NCBI RefSeq assembly: GCF_001039355.2
Contig: NW_019775991.1
Span: 106,905 to 136,885 of the forward strand
DNA from: Lingula anatina
Taxonomy: Eukaryota > Brachiopoda > Lingulata > Lingulida > Lingulidae
Reading direction: 5' to 3'
Length of the DNA: 29,981 nucleotides
A model generated the notes under the pieces. The model was not told the origin of the DNA, made no database searches, and saw nothing but the letters and a program-made list of their open reading frames with translations. Made by a program: the position numbers and the translations under genes. Positions 1-19,239 of the stretch are shown here, piece after piece (within the stretch, counting starts at the first letter, position 1; each line of letters opens with the position of its first letter).

Positions 1-265
1 ATCATGCTGATTTTCGAACTTGACCTGCGTATTATGAATATTCATCAGTTCTGTAAGTTTCAAGTCAAAAGGTAAAATGGTTTTCCACTTATCGTGTTAT
101 TGGTGCTGCATATATGCTGAAAAAAGTGAAAAAACAGCATAAATTCCCTAAAAGTGACCCAATCATGCTGATTTTCGAACTTGACCTGCGTATTATGAAT
201 ATTCATCAGTTCTGCAAGTTTCAAGTCAAAAGGTAAAATGGTTTTCCACTTATCGTGTTATCGGT
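1..265. repeat. Direct repeat, period 161 bp, 1.65 copies
   Basis: Bases 1-104 recur almost unchanged at 162-265; the copies differ by a few single bases. The 57-bp remainder of the unit is present only once. The block is cut by the window edge, so it may be the end of a longer tandem or satellite-like repeat array. Confidence 0.85.
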
Positions 266-375
266 AAAAGTGCACGGCGACGACGGCGACAACGGCGACG
301 ACAGACGCAGATGATGGCTATATGTACAGACACATCTGTGTCTGTACATAAAAAAAAATAAATAAAAATAAATAA
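266..375 (+). repeat. SINE-like 3' tail: CGACGG-rich stretch, perfect hairpin, A-rich end
   Basis: A GGCGACGAC-type repeat (about 275-305) is followed by a perfect inverted repeat with 14-bp arms at 321-334 and 337-350 (TATGTACAGACACA and its complement), then an A/TAAA-rich tail. The hairpin-plus-A-tail recurs at about 2953-2985. Identity as a SINE is inferred; no pol III A/B boxes could be assigned. Confidence 0.4.
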
Positions 376-796
376 ATAAATAATAAAACAGACATAAATT
401 AGTACTTTATCCAAGGGAGGCAAGTGAGTGCATGGAAGAAGAATGAAGTTAAAACTTTGTGCAGAAACCAAAATAAACCACCACCTGTGTGCCAGGTTAG
501 AGGTGACTATTAGGAAATAACCCAGAATTTTGAAATAAATAATATAAACTTTTTTCTAATAAATGGAAACAATATGACATGCAACGCTATGCAGTTTTAA
601 TGATATAATCAAATTATTAATGTGATATTGACTCTCAGTTTCATTTTCATTGAATACCTTTCCCATGTAAAAAGAAGGTCATCTGTTCCCTTTAAAACAA
701 ATGAGAAATTCATTCGAAAAAATTTTACATAAATGCGTAATTTAAAAATTCAAATTAATTCACACAAAATACATATAAAGTAGAATGTTCCCTTAC

Positions 797-3700
797 TGGT
801 GATGATGTGCTTAATTCTGCTGCCATACTGGCTAATGTTGAGGAGGCCTGGAATTATATATATATTAGGAATACAATATGACTTGAGGTTTAATTACAAA
901 CAGACTTAAAGTTCCAATCTGACATATCACTGGTTAATTAACACATTTCACCAGTAGCAATGCCATCTGAAAATTAAAAACTTCTCTTGTTTTGAGTTCA
1001 GCTGAAGATGCTTTCAAATGGTGCTAAACTGGACAGACAAGAAGCCATTGCCGTCACAGCAGATGGATGGAATGTTATTATCATGGAAGTTGGTATTATC
1101 TATTTTTTCTGGGCTTCATCCATTCAATGCAAGTTTCCATTTTGTTAACCAATATGTAAAAGCTCATGCAGGTGAAAGAACAGGGTGCTTTTGTAGTTTA
1201 GGATGCTTGAGATGCAGGTGAGTTGATTACTGTTTTTTATTTATTTCAAGCATAACCCGACATACAATATTAAATACTAGCTGTTATAAGTATCTAGCAG
1301 AGGAGAACATGCAGATGAATTAGTAAATAAAGAAATATTTACCACTATTATAACCAACTTATCAAATTTGATAACAATAATATAATGAATCAAACAGCAA
1401 TACTTGGTTACTTGGTTAAGGGTACTAAGCTATTAGTGTCACATGGTACAATATTTCACTTGGTCATACCTTCTGTTCCAGGGCTGATGTCACAGATTTT
1501 AAATTGGCCAACCTCTCGAACAATTCTTCCAGATTCACAGATATCTGCTTCTGTTGAAGAAAACGAGGGAAAGAATTTTAAAAAAAAGACCAAGAAAAAG
1601 AAAGGTGATAACCTTTAAGACACTTATTATCATTACTTATAATTAACATTATCATTATTATCTCAACAATGTTATTCAAATCAAAGGCAAAGGCCTTTAA
1701 ACTAAAGTTCATAAACTAAAAGATGTTTCAGCTGCTTTGAGCACAACTGAATATTGTAGCATTTTTATTGGCAGAAACTTAACTTTTTTGTTCTCAATCA
1801 ATGAAATATTTCATAAAAGAGACAACAAAGTGCAATGAATTAAACTATTTGATCATGTGTAAAACATATGATGTTCTCTCACCTTGCTGCGCCTTGCTTT
1901 GGGCGGTTTACTATTCTGAGTGGCTGTTTGACTAAACAGTTCATGGCACAACTCTATTTTATCCATAAAATTCTCAAAATGCCTGAAAACAAGTTTTATA
2001 AACATATTAGTAAGATTCATAAAGTTTTATAATTTACTAAAAAATTAGTCAAAATTTCACAAATGGTTCAAAGCTAGAAATCTACATATATGGAACAATC
2101 AATAGTAATAAAAATAACATTTGATACTTGTTTACCATGAGGAACTGGCATCATATATGGTTTGTTTGCTGAGAAACGAGTGATATTACATTTGGACATC
2201 ACGTAAAAACCAAATGGAAAGTCCTTAAATCTGTTAGGTGTGACAGAACACAATGTGGATGAGATGCACTCAGTGTGTTAGGTGTGACAGAGCACAATGT
2301 GGATGAGATGCACTCAGTGTGTTAGGTGTGACAGAACACAATGTGGATGAGATGCACTCAGTGTGTTAGGTGTGCCAGAGCACAATGTGGATGAGATGCA
2401 CTCAGTGTGTTAGGTGTGACAGAGCACAATGTGGAGAAGACTAGTGTAACAAAATAAACCACAATGTGTACTGATACAATACCTCTCTAAGTTCACTGCA
2501 GCCACTGCCAGCAGCCTCTGCAGCTCAGGGAGATGGGAACTTGTTCCTGATTTGATGGTGAGGACGTCATTCTTAGCGCCATAGTCAGCATATTCTTGTA
2601 AGGCACCAATAAATGGGCCCTCCACACTTCAAAAGAAAAACATGCAATGTTCTACCTTTTAGTCTTCAGAAAAAATACAAATACTGATTTGCATTATGCT
2701 TAATTTTACTGGTAACTATTACTTACTTTGATAACTCCAGCATTGTCAGTTTTTGCTGGAAATGGCGCGTGATGTCGTCATCATTTGGGCTTGACTCCAG
2801 AGTGTCAGCAGTCTCCAGTGACGGAGATGTAACAGTGGGAGGGACCTGCTCAAAGTCTGACTCATCATCATCATCGTCTGGATTAAAGATATTAAAAAGT
2901 GCACAGCTCGTTCCCTTTCTGGTGACGCAACCAGACACAGGCAAGGGCAATGAGACAGACATAACTGTGTCTGTACATAAAAAATGTTTTAAGAAACAGA
3001 GATAGGGTGAAGCAGGTTGACCTGTTGCTGACAAAAACAAACTTTTATATAGATCTCTGCCATGACTGGTATCTGCAGCTCAAAACTTTATCTCATCTAA
3101 ATACTAAACATACGTCCACAGTCTGTTGCTATACAATAGACGTTACTCATAAAAACTAAACAGAAAGGTATATGCTTTATTTATATGGTTTTTAGATTAA
3201 TTCACCAATCAAGGCAACAACCAATCAAACACTTCTACAGTAAATACCTGTATCACTATCTGGCTCCTCAGTCAACTTGGCCTGTTCTGGAGGTTTCTTC
3301 TCCTCCACGGGATACTTTAGAGCACAAATCAACCCATTATTACTGCCTCGGTTCACATACTCGTGGATAAGCTGTGACAGGTCAACGTACTTCCTCTCCT
3401 GAACCCCCTTCTCTGATTGGACAGACAGTTTTCCGTCCTGACCAGTCAGGATGCGGTATTGGTGTATTCTACCCTGGTACCTGAAGAAGAAAGGAGTACG
3501 ATTTGTTTAATCAGTGAAGAAAGACCTTCAGCCTCAGACTTATAAGTAACCGAAATTTTATACAAAAGCCTGACCAGACAGCATTATTCTTCATCATCAT
3601 TATTCAAATATTGTAGCTGCTTGGCAGTGGATTTATCGTACATCTATGAGTGTTCTCCTCTTTTCTTTCTTGGTGGAGTATATATAACAGACACCTTCAC

Positions 3701-4699
3701 CCATTTGAAGTCTGCATGACCTAGCCAATGGGATTCTACATGAAACGCCACAACTCAAGTACCCTCTACCAGGGCGAGTGATAGATTTTTTACAGATATT
3801 CACAGATATGTCTCTAGCTAGATAGATGGTCATTTAGGGCTCAACGCACCCTGTTGAGAAATCTCAAGGCTGATTACATGGCTGATAATTGTTTACATGA
3901 CTGCTCAGGCACTGCCACTTAGCAGGTCCAGTCTAAGGCTCTATTCCCATAGATTTTAGATCGATCTATCCCAGCAGGGAGTCTCACTAGATTACTTTCA
4001 GATAATCCGACTTAAATGTCCGTCCCGCTTACTACAAGCTGTAAGAGGGTAATTAACTTTCGTGTCCGCCCGGCTGACAGCTATTTAGCGTGAACCCCCA
4101 GGGAGTTAGGTCGATCTAAAGTAGGTCGATCTAATCTATGGAAATGGGGTGTTAGTCTGCGTGACAGCAATCAAGACAGTCAATTACTCCGACTTCAATC
4201 ACTTGCTCTTCTGTGACAGATAAAAAAGCCTTAGACTGGTTGTGTAACAAGAAGTTATCACATCATTGTGAAGCTCAGCTCATACAGAGCAAGTACAAAG
4301 CCTTTGGCGCGCGCAGAGATAATTGTTTCCACATGGGATTCCTCAACAGGGTGAGCTGAGCCCTAAATGACCATCTATCTAGCTAGAGACATATCTGTGA
4401 ATATCTGTAAAAAATCTATCACTAGCCCTGGTAGAGGGTACAACTCAAGTCTATTTGTCATTTGATGAAATGTGAAACCTTCATGTACTAGTAAGCTTTA
4501 TTCTACAGAAGTGAAAAATAATTTTAAAAACAGTCTTAAAACCCAAAGTCCAAACTACTTACAAAATACACAGAGTATACGCCCCCTGAATACTCTCACT
4601 GTCACGTATGAGGAAGCTGCCATCTTTCCCTGACTCCAACAGGAGTTCTTCAGCTTTCAGGCGTGTAATGTTCTTAAAATGAGCTAGTAGTTGGGCCAT
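797..4699 (-). CDS. INPP5D/INPPL1-like: SHIP-type SH2-containing inositol 5-phosphatase, N-terminal part (gene runs off left edge)
   Basis: Family role: recruited through its SH2 domain to phosphotyrosine receptors, it removes the 5-phosphate of PI(3,4,5)P3 at the plasma membrane. Seven coding exons are seen: 4699-4563, 3480-3248, 2877-2727, 2626-2483, 1982-1883, 1550-1470 and 847-797; all have GT-AG borders and the phase carries through to 299 codons. Residues 1-105 are the SH2 domain: NITR at 10-13, then GKDGSFLIRDSES, whose Arg32 is the phosphotyrosine-binding FLVR arginine. An acidic Asp/Glu run opens exon 3 (residues 124-129). Exons 4 to 7 encode the conserved helical linker (GALQEYADYGAKNDVL; VNLEELFERLANLK) found between SH2 and catalytic domains in SHIP1/SHIP2. 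The start is the first in-frame ATG and gives a SHIP-like N-terminus. The 51-nt last exon is supported by splice sites, phase and weak similarity only. The catalytic domain is outside the window. SHIP1 and SHIP2 cannot be told apart; a pre-duplication orthologue is expected. Confidence 0.9.
2232..2434. repeat. 44-bp minisatellite, about 4.6 copies
   Basis: The core GTTAGGTGTGACAGA recurs with exact spacing of 44 (its A falls at 2236, 2280, 2324, 2368 and 2412), each time followed by a CACAATGTGGATGAGATG block; copies differ by single bases. It lies in the SHIP intron about 50 bases past the donor of the 2626-2483 exon. Confidence 0.95.
2953..2985 (+). repeat. Second copy of the hairpin and A-rich tail seen at 321-357
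   Basis: The segment ACAGACATAACTGTGTCTG, then TACATAAAAAA, matches the 327-356 block with three differences. Both copies are followed by A-rich sequence. It lies in the SHIP intron, about 75 bases before the exon at 2877-2727 (minus strand). Confidence 0.5.
3750..4450. mobile_element. Mutator-like MITE with 103-bp TIRs and 11-bp target duplication
   Basis: The element body is 3761-4439. Its terminal inverted repeats at 3761-3863 and 4337-4439 start ACCCTCTACCAGGGC and differ at 4 of 103 positions. ACAACTCAAGT occurs in the same orientation just outside both ends (3750-3760 and 4440-4450), a clean 11-bp target site duplication. Long TIRs plus a 9-11 bp duplication are the hallmark of Mutator/MULE elements. 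It encodes no protein, so it is non-autonomous. It lies in SHIP coding intron 1. Confidence 0.85.
3936..4152. mobile_element. Palindromic MITE inside the Mutator-like element (TA-flanked)
   Basis: Its two halves are inverted copies. Each carries CCATAGATT, a TAGATCGA.CTA block, a CTCCCTG or CAGGGAG block and GCTAAAT- or TAGATTA-like sequence. TA dinucleotides flank the proposed ends (3934-3935 and 4153-4154). The same family occurs at 25448-25694. Exact ends are uncertain. Confidence 0.6.
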
Positions 4700-4709
4700 T
4701 GTGCCTCAT
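4700..4709 (-). other. SHIP 5'UTR segment with splice acceptor and overlapping upstream ATG
   Basis: On the minus strand a pyrimidine-containing acceptor ending CTTCCAG stops at 4710, ten bases before the SHIP ATG (4699-4697). The exon would begin with another ATG at 4709, in a different frame, whose 11-codon reading frame overlaps the true start. The true start has a G at +4 and better fits the SHIP N-terminus. The first 5'UTR exon would lie further upstream, see the donor candidates at 7047 and 7291. Confidence 0.45.
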
Positions 4710-6929
4710 CTGGAAGTATAGTAGACCATTGATGTTCTGAATAATATTTTTAAAGTTTTTCTTCAAAATAGTTTGTTTAATAGTTTTATAAGTGTACAAT
4801 AACAGTAACAATTACTTTCTTTCCAATCAAAGTAGTAGAAAATGAAGATGGGAACCCACCAGATCAAAATACAATCAGTTGCCACATTCAACACAAAAGC
4901 AGGTGCTTCATTCCACAGCACATGCAATATATTTTTAACAAAGGCTAAAGAATACATACTAGATAATGTCTCTGAGCACTTTTCTGTTGTAAACAGGAAA
5001 ATGTCATTTCAGAGTGTTTATTTTAGAGAGTCGATCATTTTTTTTCCTGAATGAAGATAACTACCATGAGGTTGATATTTTATGCTGTTTCAACAAAATA
5101 TAAGGAGTGAGACATAACAAGTACAGGCAGCTCACAATGCAGGCATGTCCCATGGTAACAAGACCCCTGGCTCTTATCTTTATTGAACACACCCCACATC
5201 CACAAAAAAAAAAAGGTGCACTCACAATGGAACTATCATACTAGGTAGGTTCAACAGACTCTGTGGGAACTTTGTTGTATACTGTAATCACCAGATTTTC
5301 TGTATTATTCTCAATGCCAGGTGGAGGCATGTTACTCTGGTGATCTGCATTCAACAAGAGTCCCCTCAGATTTAGTTCGAACTACCTAGTGTTATAGTTT
5401 TGTTGTGAACGAATCCTAAGTCTCAATTAGCCTTTGTGTAAGCACGCCCTAAAGAGGAAGAGACGCCAGGCACAGGCCCACAATACAGGCATGTGTCACA
5501 GGAGAACATGATCCCTCAGGGTTTTATGATAACATAAATATGTACATATGTCACAGTGAAGCTCTCTCCTGGGTCAACACTTACTGTCAGATAGATAACA
5601 GAGATGAGCTGCAGCTCTACTTCAAAGAGGGATATGAATTAATCAGTCCTAATTCTCTTGTATATATTATACTTTCATTGTTATTGTACATTAAACAAAG
5701 ATAGCATGTGGAATTTAACACATACTATTACTTCAACGAGGTTTTATCTAAAATAATGCACATAAACTTCGTTTTGGGATGCACACATACATCTTCCACC
5801 AAAAAAAAAAAAACATTCAGATCAAACTATGATTCAGAGCGGATGATCCCTTTCCAATAAGAAAGTTTTTTCCTACCCATGGCTATGATTTCATCTTGCC
5901 TACAGAAGGAACTGAGGAAACTTCCTGGTTAAGAATTTTAGAAATCTATACAAATGCATTAAAATACTTCCTGTGCACATCAAGCCAGTTGAGCGCATGC
6001 ATGACTATGCAATTATGCCCATAACCATAGCAAAAAATGCACTATCCACCTCAATGTAGTCATTTCTGACATATGCTCCTATATTGTAAAATCGTTAGAT
6101 TATTCTTTAACACATGATCGCTTGGTGTCTCTCTATCATTGCTAATCATGGCTGTCAGTGTGATCACATTCATGACCTCAGTTTATACGCTTCATACTTC
6201 ACTATCTCTGCTAAAACTTCCTGGTTTCAAACACATTTACATTCAGTCATCATAGTCATGGCAAATCGAACACAGCTTCCAGGCTGGTAATTTTTTTTAC
6301 TCATTTGAGCATATATTCCTGCAATAATACCTCACTTATATAACCTACACATATTTATCTCCAAAATACAAGTATTTATGACATTCCTGGGTTTAATAAA
6401 TCAAAAACATATCCCAGTATATATATAATTTATATGAGATTTTTTTTTTTTATTTCTTTGAGAGACAACTGCATGGCCTTGCAGGCTGACCTAATAAAGA
6501 TAACCTAATATCTTATCAGATACTAACATTGGTATGTTACTGTATGTTGCTCATATCTAAACACATTCTACAAAACTGAAGTTTACAGCACCTACAAGTA
6601 CTTATGAAACAATTTTTATCAAGTTCTTTGATTTTTATGTTATTTCTCCTATTTTCTTCTCCACCCTGTCCATTTAGTCCCTCTGCTTCAAGGAGAGAGA
6701 CGAAGGAGTATAACAGTTTTTAAAATGTAGTCACTATTAATAATTATCATGCTACAGCAGTTATATGCGCTGAATACCCTTGGATCTCTATGTTGCTGTA
6801 ATACCCTGTGCATATCCCAGTATATCAATATTAATAAACTTATATAAATAGATAACTAATCCGTGAAGATAATTATTCTCAGCACAGGTGAATCTACAAT
6901 GTAATGCCAGCGACTTATGTTTTACATCC
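4710..6929. other. Non-coding interval, probably SHIP 5'UTR intron
   Basis: AT-rich sequence without a recognisable exon on either strand. It holds the inverted-repeat element at 5240-5390, A-runs near 5205 and 5800, and a T-run near 6445. Nothing else with structure was seen. Confidence 0.5.
5240..5390. mobile_element. 151-bp inverted-repeat element (MITE)
   Basis: It begins ACTAGGTAG and ends CTACCTAGT. The inverted similarity extends imperfectly inward for about 60 bp per arm (AGACTCTG, TTGTTG and ATCACCAGA blocks in matching order). No coding capacity. A target duplication was not identified. Confidence 0.65.
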
Positions 6930-7445
6930 ATTGCCAGGTTTTGACTCGGCACGGTTGTAAAAGAGGATGTTCATTGCGCTGCTACTGCCTAACAGCGCGA
7001 CTGACAGCTCTGAGCAACGCGGAAGTACTTAAGTTAATTAACTTACCAATGAACGTGCGATGATCCTAAATGAAACCAAAACTAGACTTGGATTTAACAT
7101 TCAAATTACTTGCGTATTTGACTATTGTTATATCTTCGAAAGGTTCCAAATTACTCAAAAGTCGAGACGTTTACCTGAGACAGTGTTTGTAGAAGCCGCC
7201 AGGGATCTGTAGTTACAAATCAGAGTTGTTATGAAATTGTACAAAAAGTTTCGCAAATACAAAAAATGTTTTATGTCAAAAATAACTTACCTTTAACCAT
7301 TTTTTGGCTATAACTTTTATAAATTATAGATTTTACTATCGTTGTTGAAAGAAAAGTCAAAATTCAAAATTATATCAATAAATTACATATTACAAAATTC
7401 GAAAGCAAATACAGTCTAATAATTGACTCTGCTGCTCAGGAAAAC
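6930..7445. promoter_or_regulatory. Candidate bidirectional promoter and 5'UTR region between SHIP and ATG16L1
   Basis: The two genes are divergent. CpG dinucleotides, rare in the rest of the interval, cluster at about 6945-7065 (GCGCTG, AGCGCG, ACGCGG, GTGCGA). The cluster includes CGGAAGT at 7020-7026, an ETS/GABP-type core common in bidirectional promoters, and CCAAT at 7046-7050. Minus-strand splice donors GTAAGT end possible SHIP first exons at 7047 and 7291. No TATA box or start site can be fixed from sequence alone. Confidence 0.35.
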
Positions 7446-16580
<9,135 letters not shown>

Positions 16581-17780
16581 GTACTGCCAGAAAGCAATGA
16601 AGCAGGAGGAGAAGCACACCCAGATTGTGTCCCAGAAGTGATAGTAAGCACAACTTACACAATGAGATATGCTGGTTCGTCAGTAAACTGGGAAGTGATT
16701 GTGCAGCTAGCTCAACAACCACAATCAAATTGGATTGAAAATGATAAAATCTGCAAATAAGAGATAATTGACGATCATATCAAGAATTGCTTGGTACACT
16801 ATGTGGACAGGGTTGTGCTATTTTTGATTGTGGTCATGATATGTTAAATGTGAATTGTTAAGATATTTGCCTCATAAACCTAAATTGCCGAGAAGAATTT
16901 TTATTGGGTTGTGGTAAAGTTAAAAGTGTGACATATATGTCATGAGTGAAAACAAAGTGAAAAAAAAAACGCGAAGAAAACATATCTCAACTTCAGATCC
17001 GAAATGGCAATTCCTGATCAGTACCTAATTTCTGTCATGTATTAACCTGTATATCTATATTTAGTAAACCTGTTAAATATGGTGATAAAATCATGACATA
17101 CTTGTTAAAGCTTATAAGAGCCAGTAAGTAAGCCAAGATGTCTATTGTAAGAGCTTATTTTCATGAAAGTAAAAATGAATGTGCAGAAATTGATTTTCTA
17201 TTGAACTTGTTGTAAAGGATGCTAATATATTGCTTTTTTTAATCCCAAAGATAAATCCACAAATATCTAAAAAAAGATCTTACCTACAATCTAGAAGCCT
17301 GCATTAAGCCCATTCTCATCATTGTTTGTTTTATACTAAATGTGTTGCCTATAGGTAATGTAATCTGTTACATTATTTGTGTACCCCAAAAGATGCTTTT
17401 GCTTATTGCATATTTATTAAAGGAAGCACTTTTCCCAGCTATATGTTGTGTTGTTGTATTTTGTTAGTGAGGTGCAATTGTTTTTCCCATGTATGAGCAC
17501 TTGCATGAAATGTAACACGAAAAAGTGAATGATTTTATGGTGGACTTCTTTAGAAACTTGGTATTGTTTTCCAGAATTTGCTTTTTATTGTTGCCTTTTC
17601 TGTGTGCAATTATTAAGTATTGCATAGTGGTTTCATCATGCAGTTGCAAAGAACTAAAGTCAAAGAAGCACCGATGTGGTGTCCCAGTGTCAGATATAAA
17701 GGAGATATTGTACATTTTGTAAATTTTTGTGTAAATTTTGATGTGAAAATGAGAATAAAGAAAAAATTAACCTAATGACT
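16581..17780 (+). other. ATG16L1: ATG16L1 3' untranslated region
   Basis: AT-rich sequence with no sustained coding frame follows the stop codon TAA (16578-16580) and runs to a canonical AATAAA with GU-rich sequence after it. The exact cleavage point is not visible; about 1.2 kb of 3'UTR is implied. Confidence 0.7.
17754..17759 (+). terminator. Poly(A) signal AATAAA of ATG16L1
   Basis: Canonical hexamer in GAGAATAAAGAAAA. It is followed about 20-45 bases later by a GU-rich stretch (CTTGTGTTCAAGTGATCTGG), the usual downstream element. It is the best-placed signal after the ATG16L1 stop codon. Confidence 0.65.
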
Positions 17781-17930
17781 TGTGTTCAAGTGATCTGGTG
17801 TACTAGTTTGTTGTATTATTTATTATGTGCAGACACTGCATGTCTCTTTATTTATTTTATTTTGATAAACATTATTATGCTATAAATTGTTGTACCATAC
17901 CTATGAGGAGAATGTCACAGTAAATAAACT

Positions 17931-18089
17931 CAGGCCCATAGCCAGGGGGGGTTCGAAAGAACCCCCCTTTTTGCTGGAAAAAGGTCCACTCTGGGTAAAA
18001 TTTGACCAAGGTACATGGGGATTATATGGTAAAAGGTCCACTTTTTCAGAAAAAGAACCCCCCCTTTGAAATTGCTGGCTAAGGACCTG
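17931..18089. mobile_element. 159-bp TIR element (MITE) with G-run ends
   Basis: It starts CAGGCCCATAGCCAG and ends with the inverted form CTGGCTAAGGACCTG (two mismatches in 15). G-runs and C-runs lie just inside, and AAAAGGTCCACT occurs twice within. AAACT flanks both ends (17926-17930 and 18090-18094), a possible 5-bp target duplication, though an ACT microsatellite follows directly on the right. Non-coding, 171 bases past the ATG16L1 poly(A) signal. Confidence 0.75.
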
Positions 18090-18094
18090 AAACT

Positions 18095-19239
18095 ACTACT
18101 ACTACTCTGTATGTTTGCTGAGCACTGTGACTCCCTGCCTTCACTGCCTGACACATCACTCCCTGTAACTGCCAAACCATATTTTTGTTTCACTTTGGGG
18201 TGTCTTTGTGGTAGTTCAAGGCCTTTTCAAATATCCAGGAATGGTCAAAGTAACATTCATATATATTTCAGAGGTGGACAGTCATCAGAAATTATAATAA
18301 GTTTGTTAAATATCAAAAATCCACATAAGTCCTATAGAACAAAATTTAGAATGTACTATCAAAAAGCGAGAATGCAAATTGATACGGATTAGATTTATAA
18401 ATGTTGATTGTTAGAAAATATTTAAGATATATTCTGTCAGCAGGTTAAACATTTTATATGCCCAAATTTCAAAGTACTAAAATTGTTACTTCTGTACATA
18501 TTTGAAAAGCTTTGAAACCATTTCAATTTTAAATATCTGCAGTTGTCATAGAAAACCGTCAATCCCAAAGCCGAGGAGACAAGTATTACATTTCAGAATT
18601 AGCAGATTGAATTTGAATGAGATATAGACATTTTTAAAAACACGTTTTGGGATTTTTATAAAAAAAATAGCATTTTAAAAGAGAATTGCGCTGTAGTTTT
18701 ACTCTCCCATGCATATCCCGGGAGAGACATATCTTTTGGTCTTATCAAACCCAAAACTGAAATTACTGTCGATATGATGTTACTTCATTGGTAGCTCTTA
18801 TACATGTATAAAAATATATTGAATGACATCTTGGCATTACAATTTAAATAAAAAATTTAATTTCATTTTTGTGCTCTTTAATGGTAATATAAAAAAGTTA
18901 TAAAACACTGAAGACACGATGGAAAAATATCAGACACAAAACTGTTGTGTTAGTAAGAGAAGCAAAAAAAAAAACTTCAACAAAATCATTTTGATGTAAG
19001 CCAATAACATTCCTTTCTCTATAACAAGACCTGCTCGGTTAAAATGCAAATGATAGCTTGAAAATCTTGTATGACCTATAAAATATAAAATTTTCGGGAA
19101 TATACCTCTAAAGTTGAAAAGGTATTCTTTAAAAATAAAGCACAGACGATCTTTTATATTTCATCTTGCGTCCTTGTGCTCAACAGTTAATATATTAATA
19201 ATTCTGTTACAAAAATAAGAGACATTTTAAATTTTACCT
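18095..19239. other. Convergent intergenic region and probable laccase 3'UTR
   Basis: AT-rich, without a recognised gene. Possible minus-strand poly(A) signals for the laccase are ATTAAA (18882-18877) and, further out, AATAAA (17852-17847 or 17856-17851), the latter within about 100 bases of the ATG16L1 signal. Which is used cannot be told. Confidence 0.4.

Noticed and set aside
985-1221. Exon-like plus-strand frames in the SHIP intron
   Set aside because: An acceptor-like CAG precedes 985, but the frames are short, mutually inconsistent and unlike any protein I recognise. The real exons nearby are on the minus strand (1550-1470 and 847-797).
1385-1618. Plus-strand 77-codon frame with Lys-rich end
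   Set aside because: It is antisense to the SHIP exon at 1550-1470, whose minus-strand translation fits the SHIP helical linker with correct phase and splice sites.
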